Source of the DNA: Streptomyces paradoxus | GTDB taxonomy: Bacteria > Actinomycetota > Actinomycetes > Streptomycetales > Streptomycetaceae | Assembly: GCF_014202475.1 (NCBI RefSeq) | Contig: NZ_JACHGV010000003.1 | Span: forward strand, 36,141 to 100,140 | DNA: 64,000 nt | Reading direction: 5' to 3' | In this document: positions 62,204 to 64,000 of the stretch, piece after piece | How positions within the stretch are numbered: position 1 is the stretch's first letter | Layout of the letters: each line of letters begins with the position of its first letter | Program-made: the position numbers and the translations under genes | The notes under the pieces: generated by a model | The model's database searches: none | What the model was told of the DNA's origin: nothing | What the model saw: only the letters and a program-made list of their open reading frames with translations

Positions 62204-62376
62204 TGCTTCAGATTATGAGGTGATGGAGTGGCAAGCAATGTGATCTCCGGACGACTTATGGGAGGGGGAGTTGACGCTCGCCGGCTCACTGCATCCACGG
62301 GGGCCTCATCGGCGCACGGAGGTCGCTGGTACGGTGGGTATAACAGCCGGAACTGTGATGATTGAGGGGTGGGATT

Positions 62377-62679
62377 GTGGCAGATTCGGAGGCCAAGGTG
62401 CCTAATCCGCGGAAGGCGGACCTTGAGCGGCTGCGGAGCGACCTGGCTAAGGAGGTGGAGAGCATCAGAAAGGCACTCAAGGGTCCGGCCGAACAAATCG
62501 GCGGTGACAAGGTTTGGGTCGGGAAGAACGCTCGAGCCTGGCACCAGGAACTGGAAGGGCGGAACAAAAAGTTGGGTGAACAGGTCAACAAGCTGCTTCC
62601 CATCCTCGACGCTGCCATTCGGAGTGAACCCGAGAAGGTGTCACAGAGTGAAGCGCGTATGTACAATAAGGACGCCTGA
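62377..62679 (+). CDS. WXG100-family (ESX substrate) protein
   Basis: A 100-aa helical protein of the size of ESX substrates. The W-x-G turn between the two helices is VWVGKNARAW, with WVG in the usual mid-protein position (residues 45-55 region). The GTG start has GAGGGG upstream. Helices are strongly charged (LERLRSDLAKEVESIRKAL; KKLGEQVNKLLPILDAAI). It should pair with another WXG protein and be exported by the EccC ATPase. The ending SEARMYNKDA has no clear YxxxD/E export signal. Confidence 0.75.
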   Translation: MADSEAKVPNPRKADLERLRSDLAKEVESIRKALKGPAEQIGGDKVWVGKNARAWHQELEGRNKKLGEQVNKLLPILDAAIRSEPEKVSQSEARMYNKDA

Positions 62680-62876
62680 GTCAGCGCGCGTGAGTTTTTG
62701 GCGCGGGGGCAAGGCGCACACTCGCTTATGTCACCACTGTCATTCCTGAAAGTGTTGGTGACACGCACGGGCACCGTACATCCCGGTTGAAACGCCGCCG
62801 GGGGCATCCCGTCCGAGGCTTGATGACCCCGAAGGAATGCCCCGGCAGCTGCGACATCCGCGCGTTACGCGTCAGC

Positions 62877-63137
62877 TCAGGTCGCGCGCTCGATGTTGTC
62901 GGCGCTGGTATTGGCCGACTTGCTGGCGTCGTTCAGCGTGTCGACCCACTTGTCGAACGTCGGCTTCACGTCGTGCCAGTCGTTGCGGAAGCGGTCGGCC
63001 TTGGGGCCCTTCCAGTAGCCCGAGCTCTTGGTGGTGGCCGTCTCCAGAGCCTTGATGAGGCCCTGGAGGTCGGTCGCCTTCTTGCTGAAGAGCTTGGACA
63101 GCTCCCGAAGCTGAGTGAGATCTGCACCGCGATCCAT
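62877..63137 (-). CDS. WXG100-family protein
   Basis: An 86-aa protein of the ESAT-6-like family: helix 1 (LTQLRELSKLFSKKATDLQG), the turn GYWKGPKADRF with the W-x-G motif (WKG) and helix 2 (DKWVDTLNDASKSANTSADN). GGGGAGG lies 8 nt before the ATG. It is the opposite orientation to the frameshifted WXG100 gene at 63342, with which it shares a promoter region. Likely substrate or partner of the EccC-driven system. Confidence 0.88.
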   Translation of the reverse strand: MDRGADLTQLRELSKLFSKKATDLQGLIKALETATTKSSGYWKGPKADRFRNDWHDVKPTFDKWVDTLNDASKSANTSADNIERAT

Positions 63138-63341
63138 GGCGATCCTCCCCGTGTCACATGAGTAAACGGACTATCCGTTTGCACCAGGGGACGCTACCGC
63201 ACCAGACGTAGTTGCAGTCCAGCGCCTTCGAGGATCGGAGTTTTATGTGAACAAGTGGTGTTCACACCGGTGAGGAGCCCCAGGAAGGTCTGCACGGAGC
63301 GCCAGTATGCTGGGGGCTCTGGGGCAGCGAGGGAGGCTGCT

Positions 63342-63592
63342 ATGGCAAATCGAGACATTCAGGAACTCAACCAGCGGACCAGTCGACTGTGGTCGCTTGA
63401 CGGACATCGACTCTCTTGTCGATGCCGCCGAGAAGCACAGCAGCACCGGGACGAAGACGTGGTCGGGGCCGAACGCGGACAACGTCCGTCGGCGGCTCAA
63501 GAGCTGGCAGACGACGTGCGGCGCGGTCGCCAAGGCACTGCGCGACCAAGCGCACTCAGGACGCCAAGGAACTGAAAGACGAGAAGAAGTAG
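63342..63592 (+). pseudogene. Frameshifted WXG100 gene
   Basis: The ATG with GGGAGG 6 nt upstream starts MANRDIQELNQRTSRLW. The conserved part then continues in a second frame (TDIDSLVDAAEKHSSTGTKT, WSGPNADNVRRRLKSW), and the natural end (TKRTQDAKELKDEKK, stop at 63592) is in the third. The W-x-G motif WSG is in the right place. Two frameshifts break an otherwise recognisable gene of about 83 codons, so it is a decaying copy, or the sequence has two local indel errors. Confidence 0.65.
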
Positions 63593-63744
63593 CAGGCACC
63601 GCGCCCGCTACGGCGAGACTAACCCGTACCAGTGACCTCGTACGACAGCTCCCTCGCCCGCTTGCGACTGGCGGCCCGTCACATGACGGTTCTCGCACAC
63701 CCTCTTGGACGGGGGAGGCGCCGCCGCAGGAGCTGTGAGCTTCG

Positions 63745-64000
63745 TTGGTCGAGCTCCAGCGCGTCGGACTGGTCGGTGAGGAGGGAGAGCTGGCCCCGCT
63801 TCTCCGCGCGTCGATCGGTGCCCTGGCCGACCCGTTGATCGTGATCCAGGTGGAGATCATATGACGGCTGGCCGGGTGAAGAGGAGTCGCGGTGCCAATG
63901 TCGTTCAACGTGCGCTGTCTTCGCTGGAGTCTGGCGGTGCACTCGTCGGCGAAAGGGCTCTCCCAGATCGCGCCCTCGTCGCCTCCGGTGTGGAAGGCGA
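63745..64000 (+). pseudogene. EspG-like fragment, degenerate, runs off the window
   Basis: After an in-frame TGA at 63736-63738, one frame encodes LVELQRVGLVGEEGELAPLL, then RASIGALADPLIVIQVEII and a stop at 63864. This is the start pattern of actinobacterial EspG-fold ESX chaperones. At the ATGA (63861-63864) a second frame continues MTAGRVKRSRGANVVQRALS to the end of the window; GRVKRSRG also fits the next EspG strand, so this may be one gene with a frameshift rather than two coupled genes. The N-terminal part between 63593 and 63744 is not recoverable. Confidence 0.35.

Noticed and set aside
62680..62876. Possible extra gene between the two WXG100-type genes
   Set aside because: Frames in this 197-bp gap are short, start without ribosome sites and show no ESX motif.

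Overview
The window is high-GC actinobacterial DNA, almost certainly a Streptomyces chromosome. Coding regions show very GC-rich third positions, GTG starts are common, and many genes overlap by GTGA or ATGA. Several starts have a -10 box only 6-8 nt upstream, as in leaderless mRNAs. Streptomyces-type families are present (DUF5753/DUF397 regulator pair, DUF6232, DUF4229, DUF7848-like). From memory, the order hemL - phosphatase - deacetylase - ccs cluster - menaquinone genes - mqnA - kinase - FtsK-like ATPase matches a conserved core region of Streptomyces chromosomes. No rRNA, tRNA, CRISPR array, transposase or integrase was seen.

Layout. 1-6.1 kb: end of an MDR oxidoreductase, an LLM flavin oxidoreductase, an OmpR-type response regulator with its histidine kinase, a GNAT protein, a small unknown protein and an HNH nuclease resembling the phosphorothioate-dependent (SBD-HNH) restriction enzymes. 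6.1-10.8 kb: an arsenic island with arsC divergent from arsR-acr3, a flavoprotein remnant, then a second arsR divergent from a Cys-tailed flavin monooxygenase and an ArsI-type C-As lyase. 10.9-19.7 kb: hemL with a histidine phosphatase, a polysaccharide-deacetylase lipoprotein, and a complete system II cytochrome c maturation operon (TlpA/ResA-like, CcdA, ResB, CcsB). 19.7-24.7 kb: a stand-alone condensation-domain protein, a MerR regulator with two HTH domains, and a UvrA-like ABC protein divergent from it.

24.9-29 kb is accessory: a truncated RHS protein read in frame into a small membrane protein, short actinobacterial hypothetical genes, a WhiJ-like XRE/DUF397 pair, and two overlapping genes that carry copies of one 20-residue Gly/Asn-rich motif at their facing ends. 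29-36 kb carries late futalosine-route menaquinone genes (UbiD-, UbiA- and UbiX-like) and mqnE, interleaved with a rhomboid protease, an Lrp regulator and a UdgX-type uracil-DNA glycosylase. mqnA lies apart at 49.3 kb. 36.4-48.5 kb: a dicarboxylate/glutamate symporter, a TetR regulator, an acyl-chain module (MaoC, HMW FabG, thiolase, acyl-CoA ligase) with a palindromic operator at its divergent promoter, an orphan sugar-binding lipoprotein, and a Tat-exported KstD-like flavoprotein. Then come a methyltransferase and a cold-shock gene.

50-64 kb: two PASTA-less Ser/Thr kinases (one with a PQQ propeller) lead into a type VII (ESX-like) locus: a 1491-aa EccC/FtsK ATPase, a large glycine-rich candidate substrate, a SAV_915-like protein, two intact WXG100-type proteins, one frameshifted WXG100 gene and a degenerate EspG-like fragment. 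Part of this locus (about 60-62.4 kb) is visibly less GC-rich than the rest. No EccB, EccD, EccE or mycosin gene lies inside the window.
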